Shown in pieces: positions 36,911 to 46,884 of a DNA stretch of 64,000 nucleotides. Numbering within the stretch: the stretch's first letter is position 1; every line of letters begins with the position of its first letter. Under the pieces are notes generated by a model. That model was not told the DNA's origin. It was given only the letters and a program-made list of their open reading frames with translations, and searched no databases. The stretch covers positions 4,340,001-4,404,000 of the forward strand of contig OY781921.1 in NCBI GenBank assembly GCA_963677245.1, written 5' to 3'. The position numbers and the translations under genes were made by a program. The DNA comes from Saccharicrinis sp963677245 (GTDB lineage: Bacteria; Bacteroidota; Bacteroidia; Bacteroidales; Marinilabiliaceae).

Positions 36911-39445
36911 TTAGATGTCGATTTCAACAATAGTAATGCCACTTCCGCCTTGCTGAATGTGTTCATCCCTAAAACTACGAACATGTGGCATGGTATTTAG
37001 CATCTCGCGAAGCATCTGTCTTAAGATTCCGTTTCCTTTTCCATGCAAAATTTTCACAGAACTCACTTCGCACATAATCGCATCATCAATATGGTTGGTT
37101 ACATTTTGAATTGCTTCGTCTGTGCGTTGCCCGCGAACATCGATGTCTGGTTTAAAGGTAAGCTTTCTTTGTCTGACTTTTTCAGATAAATTGGCTCCAA
37201 GGCTATTTTGATTCATAGAACGCATGGCCTGCTTTACTTGCTTGTTGCTGATTTTTTCTAATCGGTTAAGCTTCACATTGGTGATTAACTGTCCAAAAGC
37301 AACGAGTGCATTCTTGCCATTTATTTCCATAACCTCGCCAGGTAACGACTGTCCTTCTAGCCGCACTTTGTCTCCTGTTCGTATCGTTTTATCCTGTTCG
37401 CTCGCTGGTTTTTTTACAGATGCTTTTTTCTCCTGTTTTTGATGACTTTGTTTCGCTACCTCTTGTTGGTCATCCTCAACTTTCTCACCTTTCTTTTTCT
37501 GACGATTCTTGATGCGTTCTATTTCGCGTTCAATCTTTTTTTGTTGTTTATCGTCAGTTTTATCCAGTCGCTCTTTAAAGTTATTTAAAGACTCACGCGC
37601 TTTTTGGGTTCGTTCTTTTTCGGCCTGGCTTTCCTTTATTTCACGAATGGTACGCTCTATTTTTTTGTTGGCAGTAGCCATAATTTCTTCGGCTTCCTTT
37701 CGCGCTTTCTCAATAATTAGCTTTCGCTCTTTTTGCGTTTGTTCCAGATGCCCTACATATTTCTCGTACACATCTTCCAATTGCTTGTCTTTACGACGGA
37801 TATTATCACGTTTCTTTTCCCAATACCTTTTATCTCGAGCAATTTCTCTCAGGTGTTTATCAAAGTTAATGTGATCTTCTCCAATTTGAGCTTTAGCTTC
37901 ATCCAGCAAATCTTCAGGCAATCCGATTTTTCGGGCAATCTCAAAAGCAAAAGAACTACCAGGTTGTCCAATCACCAGCTTAAACAAAGGCTTTATCTGA
38001 TGCGTATCAAACTGCATGGCTCCGTTTTCAATCCCTTCTACACCAGAAGCGTAGTGCTTTAAGTTGGTGTAGTGCGTGGTAATTACACCATTCAGAGCCA
38101 TGTCATTGAATTTTTTCAGTACCGATTCTGCAATGGCTCCACCTAAAGCTGGTTCTGTTCCGGTACCAAATTCATCAATCAGCACCAACGTTTCCGGCGT
38201 TCCGTGTTTTAGGAAATATTTCATATTCAACAGGTGAGAACTATAGGTACTTAGGTCGTTCTCAATAGATTGCTGATCACCTATGTCGATAAAAATATGC
38301 TTGTAAATACCAACGGTACTTCTTTCATCCATCGGCACTAATAAACCACACTGAAACATGTATTGCAATAAACCAACGGTTTGTAAACAAACAGATTTAC
38401 CCCCGGCATTAGGTCCCGATATTAAAACAATACGCTGCGATTTATTCAGTTGAATATCCAAAGGCACCACTTCTTTTCCTTCAGCAGAATGCTGTAGATA
38501 CAACAAAGGGTGCGAGGCTTCTTCCCAGTTTACTTCCGGGTGATTGACCATATTTGGTAAGCAAGCATTTATCTGAAGCGCAAATTTAGCTTTGGCTCTG
38601 ATAAAATCCATGATACCTAAAAACTCATACGAATATATTAAGTCATTCAAATACGGACGAATACTATCCGAAAAGGCTAGTAGTATTCTATTTATTTCCC
38701 TTTTTTCGGCATATTCTAATTCTCTAATTTCATTGTTGATTTCAACAATTTCGGTAGGTTCAATAAATGCCGTTTTCCCTGTAGCAGATTCATCATGAAT
38801 AATACCATTTAGTTTTCTTTTGTTTCCGGCAGGAATAGGAATTACCGCTCTACCATCCCGAATAGCCACATTGGTATCTGAATCCACCAGCCCTTCCATT
38901 CGGGCATGATTTAATATCGAAGCCATTTTTCTGGAAACACTGGATTGCTTCTTTATAATTTCACTTCTTATTCGGGCAAGTTCAGGCGAAGCATTGTCTT
39001 TTATCTTACCAAACTTATTTAGTATTTGATCGATGCGTTCAAAAATGTAGGGGTACACCATTACTTTTGAAGCAATTTCGCGCAAAAAAGGATAGGCCTT
39101 GTCCTCTTCTTTCTTTTTAAAGAAACGGACAATGTCTTTTACTGACATTAAGGATCGCCTTAAATCAAATAATTCTCTTTCTTCCAGAAAAAGTCCTTCC
39201 ACTTTTATCCGGCTCAATGGACCGCGAACATCTATATAATAACTGGTTGGAAATGATGATTCCTCAACGCATATTCTTTTAAATTCGTTGGTTTGATTTA
39301 CCCATCGGTGAACCACGTCGTGCAAAGTAACAAAGCGCATTTCGTCAACACGTTCTTTACCCAGCGAACTTAAACATTGGTTTTTTATTAAATCTCTTAT
39401 CTTATCAAACCGAATCTTTTCCTCAAAAAAATCAGGATATATCAA
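36911..39445 (-). CDS. mutS2: Endonuclease MutS2
   Basis: 844 residues. Helical core domain 1-320, MutS-type ATPase with Walker A GPNAGGKS near 347, Walker B LVLIDEFGTGTEP near 420 and EF/ST motifs, then a long charged coiled coil (about 520-640), a KOW-like segment (GDKVRLEGQSLPGEVMEING) and a C-terminal Smr nuclease domain (about 768-844: DVRGQRTDEAIQ, LHGKGNGILR). There is no N-terminal mismatch-binding domain, which separates MutS2 from MutS1. MutS2 acts on branched DNA and, in some bacteria, rescues collided ribosomes through Smr. RsgA upstream adds a ribosome link. Confidence 0.95.
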   Translation of the reverse strand: MIYPDFFEEKIRFDKIRDLIKNQCLSSLGKERVDEMRFVTLHDVVHRWVNQTNEFKRICVEESSFPTSYYIDVRGPLSRIKVEGLFLEERELFDLRRSLMSVKDIVRFFKKKEEDKAYPFLREIASKVMVYPYIFERIDQILNKFGKIKDNASPELARIRSEIIKKQSSVSRKMASILNHARMEGLVDSDTNVAIRDGRAVIPIPAGNKRKLNGIIHDESATGKTAFIEPTEIVEINNEIRELEYAEKREINRILLAFSDSIRPYLNDLIYSYEFLGIMDFIRAKAKFALQINACLPNMVNHPEVNWEEASHPLLYLQHSAEGKEVVPLDIQLNKSQRIVLISGPNAGGKSVCLQTVGLLQYMFQCGLLVPMDERSTVGIYKHIFIDIGDQQSIENDLSTYSSHLLNMKYFLKHGTPETLVLIDEFGTGTEPALGGAIAESVLKKFNDMALNGVITTHYTNLKHYASGVEGIENGAMQFDTHQIKPLFKLVIGQPGSSFAFEIARKIGLPEDLLDEAKAQIGEDHINFDKHLREIARDKRYWEKKRDNIRRKDKQLEDVYEKYVGHLEQTQKERKLIIEKARKEAEEIMATANKKIERTIREIKESQAEKERTQKARESLNNFKERLDKTDDKQQKKIEREIERIKNRQKKKGEKVEDDQQEVAKQSHQKQEKKASVKKPASEQDKTIRTGDKVRLEGQSLPGEVMEINGKNALVAFGQLITNVKLNRLEKISNKQVKQAMRSMNQNSLGANLSEKVRQRKLTFKPDIDVRGQRTDEAIQNVTNHIDDAIMCEVSSVKILHGKGNGILRQMLREMLNTMPHVRSFRDEHIQQGGSGITIVEIDI

Positions 39446-39474
39446 TTGTTCTTGTTTTTAATTGTTAATGTAAA

Positions 39475-39495
39475 GCCACTTCCCATTGAAGTGGC
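39475..39495 (-). terminator. Short hairpin between rsgA and mutS2
   Basis: Arms GCCACTTC (39475-39482) and GAAGTGGC (39488-39495), 5-base loop, followed on the minus strand by TTTACATT. Stem is strong, U tract is weak. It lies 61 bases after the RsgA stop. Confidence 0.4.
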
Positions 39496-39556
39496 AAAAA
39501 TAGTAAAAAAGATAGCTGAATAGGAAACCATATCCATCTGCCTTATCGATTTCAAT

Positions 39557-40618
39557 TTATTTATCAGGCCTTTTTGTTTTTACCTGTTTTATTAATTTCG
39601 ATAAATTCTTTTCTTTTCTTTTTCTGTCTGTTACCGACGATTCGTAATGCTGTTGCTCCTTATACAATTTTATATAATTGTGGTAGCTTTCTGCATTTAA
39701 TTCTCCGCTATCGATCGCTTCCAGAACAGCACAGCCTTTTTCATGCGTATGTGTACAATCACTGTACTTACATTGATCTGCTAATTGTTGTATCTGGTTA
39801 AAGCTATCTTTTAAGCCTTGATCAGCATTGGCAATTCCAACTTCTCTCATTCCGGGATTATCGATCACAATACCACCATCTTTAAGCACAAATAATTCTC
39901 TATGAGATGTGGTATGTTTCCCTCTGTCTACATTCTGACTGATAGCACTTGTTTTCAATTGTTCTTCTCCGATAAGTTGATTGATCATAGTAGATTTCCC
40001 AACTCCAGATGAGCCCAAAAAACAATAGGTTTTCTCAGGCAAAATATTTGCACTAAGTGTATCGATACCTTCTAAGCTATTGCAACTGGTAAATAAAAGC
40101 AGATACTGAGGAATCCGTTCGTGGATCTCCTTTTTTATTTGCTCTAATTCAGCAGTGTTACATAAGTCAATTTTATTGATCACTACAATAGGTGTAATTT
40201 TAGCATCCAGACAGATGGTTATATATCGTTCCAGACGGTTTATGTTAAAATCGCGATTGACTCCTTCTACAATAAATGCATAATCAACGTTTGTAGCAAT
40301 AATTTGTTGGTCACTTTCTTTACCAATCGACTTACGTTGAAGTTTATTTTTTCGGTACAGAATTTCGTGAATTAGAGCTTTGTTATCATCATAGATGCTA
40401 ATGGAAACCCAATCTCCAACAGCCGGAAAGTCAGCTCTGCTTTGTGCCGAGAATCTTAAATTTCCCATTATTTCGGCATCAAAATTTCCAAGTTCGTTTT
40501 TTACCGTATATCTTTCTTTATGTTCTGAAATAACTCTGGCGACTTTAAAATCAGGTGATAGTGTTTTCTGATGAAGTACTTCGTCGCAAAAACCTAAATG
40601 ATATAAAAAGGTATTCAT
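39557..40618 (-). CDS. rsgA: Ribosome small-subunit-dependent GTPase A
   Basis: 353 residues. N-terminal OB-fold (about 25-95, VGDWVSI), circularly permuted GTPase with the NKxD motif first (VINKIDL near 148), then P-loop GSSGVGKST near 205 and G3 DNPGMREVG near 245, and a C-terminal zinc finger CKYSDCTHTHEKGC near 288. All family hallmarks are present. RsgA checks late 30S maturation and is inhibited by ppGpp. A good sigma-type promoter (40782-40812) precedes it, with a leader of about 155 bases. Confidence 0.96.
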   Translation of the reverse strand: MNTFLYHLGFCDEVLHQKTLSPDFKVARVISEHKERYTVKNELGNFDAEIMGNLRFSAQSRADFPAVGDWVSISIYDDNKALIHEILYRKNKLQRKSIGKESDQQIIATNVDYAFIVEGVNRDFNINRLERYITICLDAKITPIVVINKIDLCNTAELEQIKKEIHERIPQYLLLFTSCNSLEGIDTLSANILPEKTYCFLGSSGVGKSTMINQLIGEEQLKTSAISQNVDRGKHTTSHRELFVLKDGGIVIDNPGMREVGIANADQGLKDSFNQIQQLADQCKYSDCTHTHEKGCAVLEAIDSGELNAESYHNYIKLYKEQQHYESSVTDRKRKEKNLSKLIKQVKTKRPDK

Positions 40619-40781
40619 TTTTGTTTTGAAATAAAAAATTAAAAAATCAGGAAATAGATACGACAGGTGCTTTCACGCAGTGTTTAACTGGTGAGACATA
40701 AAAATAATAACCACCTGTCGGTTACACCGAATACACGTGATTCAAGAAGGTAATATGTACAGAAGTAATTTTCATGAGCCA

Positions 40782-40812
40782 CAAAGATAAGCTAATAAAA
40801 TTTAGAATCAAA
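40782..40812 (-). promoter_or_regulatory. Bacteroidota-type promoter for rsgA
   Basis: On the minus strand TTTG (40812-40809), a 19-base spacer, then TATCTTTG (40789-40782). This matches the established -33 TTTG / -7 TAnnTTTG consensus with correct spacing. Confidence 0.6.
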
Positions 40813-40888
40813 AAGTTAAACAAGAGCAAGGATATTAATTGGAGTGTTGCCTAAAATCCTTATATTGATAGGAAAAACTGGTTACTTT

Positions 40889-42079
40889 ATGTTTACACCC
40901 GATCCCCAGAAAATTTTAATAGTTGATGATTCTAAAGCAAGTATTCAGGCCGTTGGTGATGTGCTTAAGGAATATACTTGCATGGCAGCAACTACGGGCG
41001 AAAACGCATTGCGAATTGCCAATGGTCCTAAAAAGCCAGATTTGGTTTTGCTGGATGTGGTTATGGATGGGATGGATGGATATGAGGTTTGTAAAGCGCT
41101 AAAAAAAAATACGGAGACTAAGGATATTCCAGTGATTTTTATGTCAGCCATTGACGATCCGGATGTCATGGAAAAGGTTTTTGATGTTGGTGCTTCTGAT
41201 TTTATCAGAAAACCTTATCTGGATACAGAGCTTAGGGTGCGTGTTTCCAATCAACTTCGGTATAAAAAGACTTTAGATAATAATGCCATGTATTTAAAGT
41301 CAATTGAAGACATTTATGATACGATCACCGATAGCATGTATTATGCGCAAAAAATACAACAAGCTACCTTGCCGCATAATTCGTACCTCGAAAAAGTGAT
41401 GGATGAATACTTTGTGATTTATAAACCACGTGATATAGTGAGTGGTGACTTTTACCTGGTACACGAAATTGAGGATAAATTATTGTTGGTTGCTGCAGAT
41501 TGTACGGGGCACGGTGTTCCTGGAGCATTGATGAGTATGATGAGTATGGCTTTAATTAATGAGATGATTAATATTGAGCACGTTTATCATCCCGAAAAAA
41601 TACTGAATCAATTACGTAAGTTAATTGTCAATACATTTAGAAATTATGAGGAAGATGAGATTTCGGACGGATTAGATGCAGCAATTGTACTTATTGATTC
41701 GCAAGAAGATAAAATGTATTTTGCCGGAGCTAATTCCCCGCTATATATAATTAGGAGGGGAGAGTTGATAGAATTTAAAGGGGACCGAATGCCGGTAGGA
41801 ATTTATCCATCACAAACCCCATTTAAAAGTACGGTTATTCATTTAGAGCCTGAGGATTGTATTTACCTGTTCTCGGATGGTTATGCCGATCAGTTTGGAG
41901 GAGAGGCCAACACTAAGCTTAAGACCGTAAATTTCAAAAAGCTTCTAGCGAAATATGGCTCGTATCATATGCATCACCAAAAGGAAGCGTTGAACAATTA
42001 CTTTATTGACTGGATGGGATATAATGAGCAGGTTGATGATGTCTTACTAATAGGGTATCGCTATAAAAAGAATAATTAA
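40889..42079 (+). CDS. Receiver-PP2C (RsbU/SpoIIE-type) serine phosphatase
   Basis: 396 residues from ATG 40889; upstream GTG 40844 adds 15 residues with no merit. Receiver domain 1-125: acidic IVDD, phosphoacceptor Asp in LVLLDVVMDG (about 56), FMSAIDD and RKPY. A helical linker (SMYYAQKIQQATLP) leads to a PP2C-type phosphatase domain with metal-binding aspartates in VSGDFY, AADCTGHGVPG and FSDGYADQ. Such proteins respond to a kinase and dephosphorylate an anti-sigma antagonist or similar. No kinase, STAS or anti-sigma gene is adjacent, so partners lie elsewhere. Confidence 0.9.
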   Translation: MFTPDPQKILIVDDSKASIQAVGDVLKEYTCMAATTGENALRIANGPKKPDLVLLDVVMDGMDGYEVCKALKKNTETKDIPVIFMSAIDDPDVMEKVFDVGASDFIRKPYLDTELRVRVSNQLRYKKTLDNNAMYLKSIEDIYDTITDSMYYAQKIQQATLPHNSYLEKVMDEYFVIYKPRDIVSGDFYLVHEIEDKLLLVAADCTGHGVPGALMSMMSMALINEMINIEHVYHPEKILNQLRKLIVNTFRNYEEDEISDGLDAAIVLIDSQEDKMYFAGANSPLYIIRRGELIEFKGDRMPVGIYPSQTPFKSTVIHLEPEDCIYLFSDGYADQFGGEANTKLKTVNFKKLLAKYGSYHMHHQKEALNNYFIDWMGYNEQVDDVLLIGYRYKKNN

Positions 42080-42080
42080 A

Positions 42081-42109
42081 AAAAGCGGATTCATTTAAAA
42101 CCCGCTTTT
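42081..42109. terminator. Bidirectional terminator between phosphatase gene and ppdK
   Basis: AAAAGCGG (42081-42088) pairs with CCGCTTTT (42102-42109); A-rich on one side and T-rich on the other, so it works for both convergent genes. It starts two bases after the phosphatase stop. Confidence 0.8.
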
Positions 42110-42120
42110 ATATTTAATGA

Positions 42121-44835
42121 TTAACCATTTTTCTTAATGTTTGCTTGAGCTGCAGCAACTCTGGCAATCGGCACCCTGAAAGGAGAACAAGAAACGTAAT
42201 TCATTCCAACAGAATCACAGAATTCAACAGAACTAGGTTCACCTCCGTGTTCACCACAAATACCGACTTTTAAATCAGCTTTAGTTGAACGTCCTCTTTC
42301 AGTTCCCATTTGAACAAGTTGGCCAACTCCTGTTTGATCCAGCACCTGGAACGGATCTGTTTTAAGGATTCCTTTCTCAAGATAAATAGGTAAAAATTTA
42401 TTGGCATCATCACGAGAGTAACCAAAGGTCATTTGTGTTAAGTCGTTGGTTCCAAACGAAAAGAATTCTGCGACTTCAGCTACTTTATCAGCAGTAAGAG
42501 CGGCGCGTGGAATTTCTATCATGGTACCAACCATATATTCTACTTTATCACCTCTTTCATCAAATATCCTAGAAGCAGTTTCGTGAATTATTTTTGCCTG
42601 CATTTTTAATTCCTCAACAGTTCCAATAAGAGGAACCATTATTTCCGGTTTTGTAGCTATACCTTTAGCTTTTAGATTAAGTGCAGCTTCGATAATAGCG
42701 CGTGCCTGCATTTCGGTTATCTCCGGATATGTATTTCCTAAACGACATCCTCGGTGTCCCAACATTGGGTTAAATTCAGATAAATCTGATACTTTGGTTT
42801 TAACCTCTGCTAAGCTAATACCCATTTCTTTAGCCATTTCCTGCTGAGCCGCTTCTGTATGCGGAACAAATTCGTGTAAAGGAGGATCGAGTAAACGGAT
42901 AGTAACTCCAAAACCCTCCATCGCTTCTAAAATTCCTTCAAAATCACCTCTTTGGAAAGGTAATAATTTATCAAGAGCAGCTCTTCTTCCTTTTTCGTCA
43001 GATGAAAGAATCATTTCTCGTACTGTTTTAATTCTTTCTCCTTCAAAGAACATATGCTCAGTACGACATAAACCAATTCCTTCAGCACCAAACTCTCGGG
43101 CTACTTTTGCATCTTTAGGGGTATCTGCATTGGTTCTCACGTTCATGCGAGTATATTTAGACGCAAAATCCATGATGGAACCAAAATCTCCATCTAAATC
43201 AGGTTGACGTGTTTTAACCTGACCGGAATACACCTCACCAGAAGAACCATTTAATGAAATCCAATCACCTTCGTTATAGGTTGTGCCGTTAATTCTTAAT
43301 GTTCTTTCTTTATAATCAATTTTTAAAGCTCCAGCACCAGAAACACAACATTTTCCCATACCTCTGGCAACCACAGCAGCATGAGAAGTCATTCCGCCAC
43401 GAGCAGTCAGAATACCTTTTGCTACTAGCATTCCTTCTAAATCTTCAGGAGAAGTTTCTATTCTAACTAAAATAGTTTGAGGAAATTTATTCGCTTCATC
43501 AGCAAAAAAAGCAATTTGTCCGGAAGCTGCACCTGGTGAAGCAGGAAGACCTTTTGCTAAAACTGTTGCATTACCAATGGCTGTCATATCAAAAACAGGG
43601 TGGAGTAACTCGTCCAGTTTATTGGCATCGATCCGCATTAAAGCAGTTTTGTCATCAATAACTTTTTCCCGATATAAATCCATGGCAATTTTTACCATGG
43701 CAGCACCTGTTCGCTTACCGTTACGTGTTTGAAGCAGCCATAGCTTACCATCCTGTACGGTAAACTCCAGATCTTGCATATCTTTATAATGTGCTTCTAG
43801 GTTTTGCTGAACTGTATTCAGTTGATTATAAACCTCAGGCATTGATTCTTCCAGTGAAGGATAAAATTCAGCTCTGTCTTCCTCTGTTACAGCCTGAAGT
43901 TTAGCCCATCGTAATGAACCTTCTTTTGTAATTTGTTGAGGCGTTCTAATTCCAGCCACAACATCTTCTCCTTGCGCATTGATCAAGTATTCACCATTAA
44001 ATACATTTTCTCCGGTTCCGGCATCTCTGGTAAAGGCTACTCCTGTAGCTGAGTTGTCTCCCATGTTACCAAATACCATAGCCTGCACATTAACTGCGGT
44101 TCCCCATTCATCAGGAATACCTTCCATCCTGCGATAAAGAATTGCTCTGTCGTTGTTCCAGCTATCAAAAACAGCCATAACAGAACCCCACAATTGTTCC
44201 CAGGCACTTTCAGGAAAATCATGTCCGGTTTGTTCTTTTACCGCCACTTTAAAAAGTTTTACTAATTCTTTTAAGTCATTAACTTCAAGTTCAGTATCTA
44301 AATCAACTCCTTTTTGTTCCTTTACTTCTTCCATGATTCGTTCGAAGGGATCGATTTCTTCCTTCGATTCAGGCTTCATACCAAGTACAACATCTCCATA
44401 CATTTGCACAAATCTGCGGTATGAATCCCAGGCAAATCTCTCATTTCCTGATTTTTTAGCAATACCAATTACCGAATCATCATTTAATCCTAAATTAAGA
44501 ACTGTATCCATCATACCCGGCATCGAAGCTCTCGCCCCGGAACGAACAGAAACTAATAGAGGGTTTGTTTTATCTCCAAAAGATGTCTCTGTTAAAGCTT
44601 CAATATTTTTAATTGCCGCTTCTACATCACTTTTTAACAAATCAACTACTGCATCCTTTCCCAACTCATTGTATTCTGTACAAACATCTGTTGTAATTGT
44701 GAACCCCGGAGGTACTGGTACACCAATCAGATTCATTTCAGCCAGATTTGCACCCTTACCTCCAAGTAGGTTTCGCATATCCGCCTTTCCTTCTGCTTCT
44801 CCGTTTCCGAATGTGTAAACTCTTTTTACAGCCAT
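42121..44835 (-). CDS. ppdK: Pyruvate, phosphate dikinase
   Basis: 904 residues, normal length. N-terminal ATP-grasp nucleotide-binding domain (GGKGANLAEM at about 26; SVRSGARASMPGMMDT), central swivelling domain with catalytic His in GGMTSHAAVVARGMGK (about 483) and C-terminal PEP/pyruvate barrel with the catalytic Cys in GICGEHGGEP (about 860). It interconverts ATP, phosphate and pyruvate with AMP, PPi and PEP, serving glycolysis or gluconeogenesis with pyrophosphate. Monocistronic. A 221-codon antisense open frame (44153-44818) is a shadow of its codon usage. Confidence 0.97.
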   Translation of the reverse strand: MAVKRVYTFGNGEAEGKADMRNLLGGKGANLAEMNLIGVPVPPGFTITTDVCTEYNELGKDAVVDLLKSDVEAAIKNIEALTETSFGDKTNPLLVSVRSGARASMPGMMDTVLNLGLNDDSVIGIAKKSGNERFAWDSYRRFVQMYGDVVLGMKPESKEEIDPFERIMEEVKEQKGVDLDTELEVNDLKELVKLFKVAVKEQTGHDFPESAWEQLWGSVMAVFDSWNNDRAILYRRMEGIPDEWGTAVNVQAMVFGNMGDNSATGVAFTRDAGTGENVFNGEYLINAQGEDVVAGIRTPQQITKEGSLRWAKLQAVTEEDRAEFYPSLEESMPEVYNQLNTVQQNLEAHYKDMQDLEFTVQDGKLWLLQTRNGKRTGAAMVKIAMDLYREKVIDDKTALMRIDANKLDELLHPVFDMTAIGNATVLAKGLPASPGAASGQIAFFADEANKFPQTILVRIETSPEDLEGMLVAKGILTARGGMTSHAAVVARGMGKCCVSGAGALKIDYKERTLRINGTTYNEGDWISLNGSSGEVYSGQVKTRQPDLDGDFGSIMDFASKYTRMNVRTNADTPKDAKVAREFGAEGIGLCRTEHMFFEGERIKTVREMILSSDEKGRRAALDKLLPFQRGDFEGILEAMEGFGVTIRLLDPPLHEFVPHTEAAQQEMAKEMGISLAEVKTKVSDLSEFNPMLGHRGCRLGNTYPEITEMQARAIIEAALNLKAKGIATKPEIMVPLIGTVEELKMQAKIIHETASRIFDERGDKVEYMVGTMIEIPRAALTADKVAEVAEFFSFGTNDLTQMTFGYSRDDANKFLPIYLEKGILKTDPFQVLDQTGVGQLVQMGTERGRSTKADLKVGICGEHGGEPSSVEFCDSVGMNYVSCSPFRVPIARVAAAQANIKKNG

Positions 44836-45250
44836 AATTAAGGAATTTTTAAAGTTAGATAAAATTGAATTTTGGGATAATTCATGTTAACTGTGCTATT
44901 AAAGTAAACGATTTTTTTTGAAAATGAGACTATTAAATACGATTTTTTGTAAAGCAAAAAATACAAACTAAACAATATATTCATATTTGGTAGTTGTTGA
45001 TTAAAAATTTTGTAAGAATCAGAAATAGAGATGTTTGTGGGTGTTAGAGGTTGGGGTTCGAAGTTTAGTTCAAAAGGTTTTATAAATCAAAAAAATATTC
45101 AAATAGTAGGATTTGTGCGCTATGTGTTGTAAACCAGTTAGTTTCGGTATGGTGTTGCGATTAATAATTTGTATGATACACTTACTTTTTTCGAACTATT
45201 TGATTATCTTGAAAAAGCATTGTTGCTGTAAAAATTATTATTACATGATT
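44836..45250. other. Gene-free region between ppdK and capsule-export operon
   Basis: About 415 AT-rich bases containing the promoter areas of two divergent genes. Near-miss -7 elements occur (CATATTTG near 44984; ATAATTTG near 45160), none with a convincing -33. The reading frame upstream of 45251 stays open to a TTG at 45113 but encodes a Cys-rich, non-leader-like stretch. Confidence 0.45.
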
Positions 45251-46882
45251 ATGGGTAAGATACAGCTAAGGTTTATCATTCTATTTTTTATTGTATTTTT
45301 GACCTATCGTATAGATTGTCAGGAAGTAAAGTTGTGGAAAGATACAGCATTTACTACACAAATAGATCAACTTAATGAAGAAGTGAATGACTTATCTTTT
45401 TCAATTACCAATAATCTAAATTCAAATGATTCCACCATTACTAATATTGTTGATCTGCTTAGTCAGAAAAGTGAACTTATATCTCAAAAGTTGACTGCTG
45501 TAGAAGAATATGTATTTAATGACGAGGAGGTACAGCAAAGGGTGGGTATCTTACAAGGAAATATTAATTCTTTATTTGTTGAATATCAGGAAACTATTGA
45601 TGATTTAAAAGATTCTACATTATTTTCCAAAGCATTAGATATTATTCATTTAAAGGATAAGGTGCTTCAGAAGGGAATTTTTTTGTTGGATGATGTATAT
45701 ATGAATCAAGAAAAGAGAGACGATTTATTAAAAACACCTGTCGATGTTAATGAGATTTGTGAGTTGTATAATATAGACAACAAGGTATATAATATACTTT
45801 TTAATATTGAAGATTCGGATACAATTCAAGGAAAAAAAATAGAAAAAGTGACTAAAGGGTATAGCCCATTTACCAATGTATATCAGGATTTTATATTTTT
45901 TGCAGATTCTTTGGAGTCCAAAGAAGGGGGTAATAAAGATACTCTTGGAATAGTTAAAAGAGATATTTTACCAACCACTGCATATTCTGCTATTATTGAA
46001 GAAGATAGTGTTGTTTTTGATTCTCTTTATCAGATTGCAACAAGCGACTCCTTATTTCCACATCAACTAGTAAGACGTTTCGATAAAGAATCATTAAAAA
46101 AGTATTGGCGAATTTATCGACAACAGTGGAACACTCCTGTTCAACAAGAAGATGATGACCTTATTGTAAAGGCAGATAATATTGTAAGTAGCGAGTCTAA
46201 AGTGAATGCTAGCAATGTTTCAGATCAAGAACAATTAGAGCCTGATATTCCAACAATAGGAAGTTCTGATGAAGAAGAAATTATTTCACATGCAGGAAAG
46301 CTTAAAGAGGATAATGCAACTACAGAGAATTTAGGTTTATACTATGTAGTTCAAATAGCCGCAAGTAGAGATCCTATTTCAGATAAACTCCTTAAAAGTC
46401 TATATGCAGATACAGAAAATATTAGAGTTATTGAGGAAGAAGACTGGTATAAATATCAGATTGTGCAATTTGAAGATTATCAGAGAGCTTTAAAGGTTAA
46501 AAATGAACTTAGAGTAAAAGGAGCTTTCGTAGTGGCATATAAGAATAAGGAAAAGCAAATATTATGGAAAACCATTAATTGGAAAAAATTTACAAAGCAA
46601 TCTTCAAACTTGAGGTTTTACGTGCAGGTTTCTGCTAGTCGAAGCCCAATGCCTTTAGAGCAGAAAATTGAATTAGAGAAAAAAATAGGCGGTTTTTTAA
46701 GAGAAATAGAGGAAGAGGATTGGTATAAATATCAATTAGAAGTAGGAGCTTCGTATCCGGAAGCAGTTCTGAAATGGAAACAAGTTGGCTCCGCCGTTTC
46801 ATTCTTAGTGGCTTATTACAACAATAAGAAGATAAATATGATAGATGCAATTAAAATGTATAAGGACAATAAAACTAAATAG
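45251..46882 (+). CDS. Exported protein with two C-terminal SPOR-like repeats, capsule operon
   Basis: 544 residues. ATG 45251 (or 45245) begins a signal peptide or anchor (GKIQLRFIILFFIVFLTYRIDC). The long middle is helical and acidic. Two related modules of about 70 residues end the protein: 362-433 (YYVVQIAASRDPIS ... VIEEEDWYKYQ ... GAFVVAYKN) and 454-526 (RFYVQVSASRSPMP ... EIEEEDWYKYQ ... SFLVAYYNN). Their YxVQIxAS start and length resemble SPOR domains, which bind denuded glycan of peptidoglycan, although I cannot confirm the family. It lies 2 bases ahead of the Wza gene, hence probably an envelope component of polysaccharide export. Not a family I recognise as a whole. Confidence 0.75.
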   Translation: MGKIQLRFIILFFIVFLTYRIDCQEVKLWKDTAFTTQIDQLNEEVNDLSFSITNNLNSNDSTITNIVDLLSQKSELISQKLTAVEEYVFNDEEVQQRVGILQGNINSLFVEYQETIDDLKDSTLFSKALDIIHLKDKVLQKGIFLLDDVYMNQEKRDDLLKTPVDVNEICELYNIDNKVYNILFNIEDSDTIQGKKIEKVTKGYSPFTNVYQDFIFFADSLESKEGGNKDTLGIVKRDILPTTAYSAIIEEDSVVFDSLYQIATSDSLFPHQLVRRFDKESLKKYWRIYRQQWNTPVQQEDDDLIVKADNIVSSESKVNASNVSDQEQLEPDIPTIGSSDEEEIISHAGKLKEDNATTENLGLYYVVQIAASRDPISDKLLKSLYADTENIRVIEEEDWYKYQIVQFEDYQRALKVKNELRVKGAFVVAYKNKEKQILWKTINWKKFTKQSSNLRFYVQVSASRSPMPLEQKIELEKKIGGFLREIEEEDWYKYQLEVGASYPEAVLKWKQVGSAVSFLVAYYNNKKINMIDAIKMYKDNKTK

Positions 46883-46884
46883 TC

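Noticed and set aside
44153..44818. 221-codon open frame antisense to ppdK
   Set aside because: Lies wholly inside a well-supported PPDK gene on the other strand; Ser-rich product with no domain or leader. Shadow of codon usage.
45113..45250. TTG-initiated N-terminal extension of the SPOR-like protein
   Set aside because: Adds 46 residues rich in Cys that bury a good signal peptide starting at 45251.
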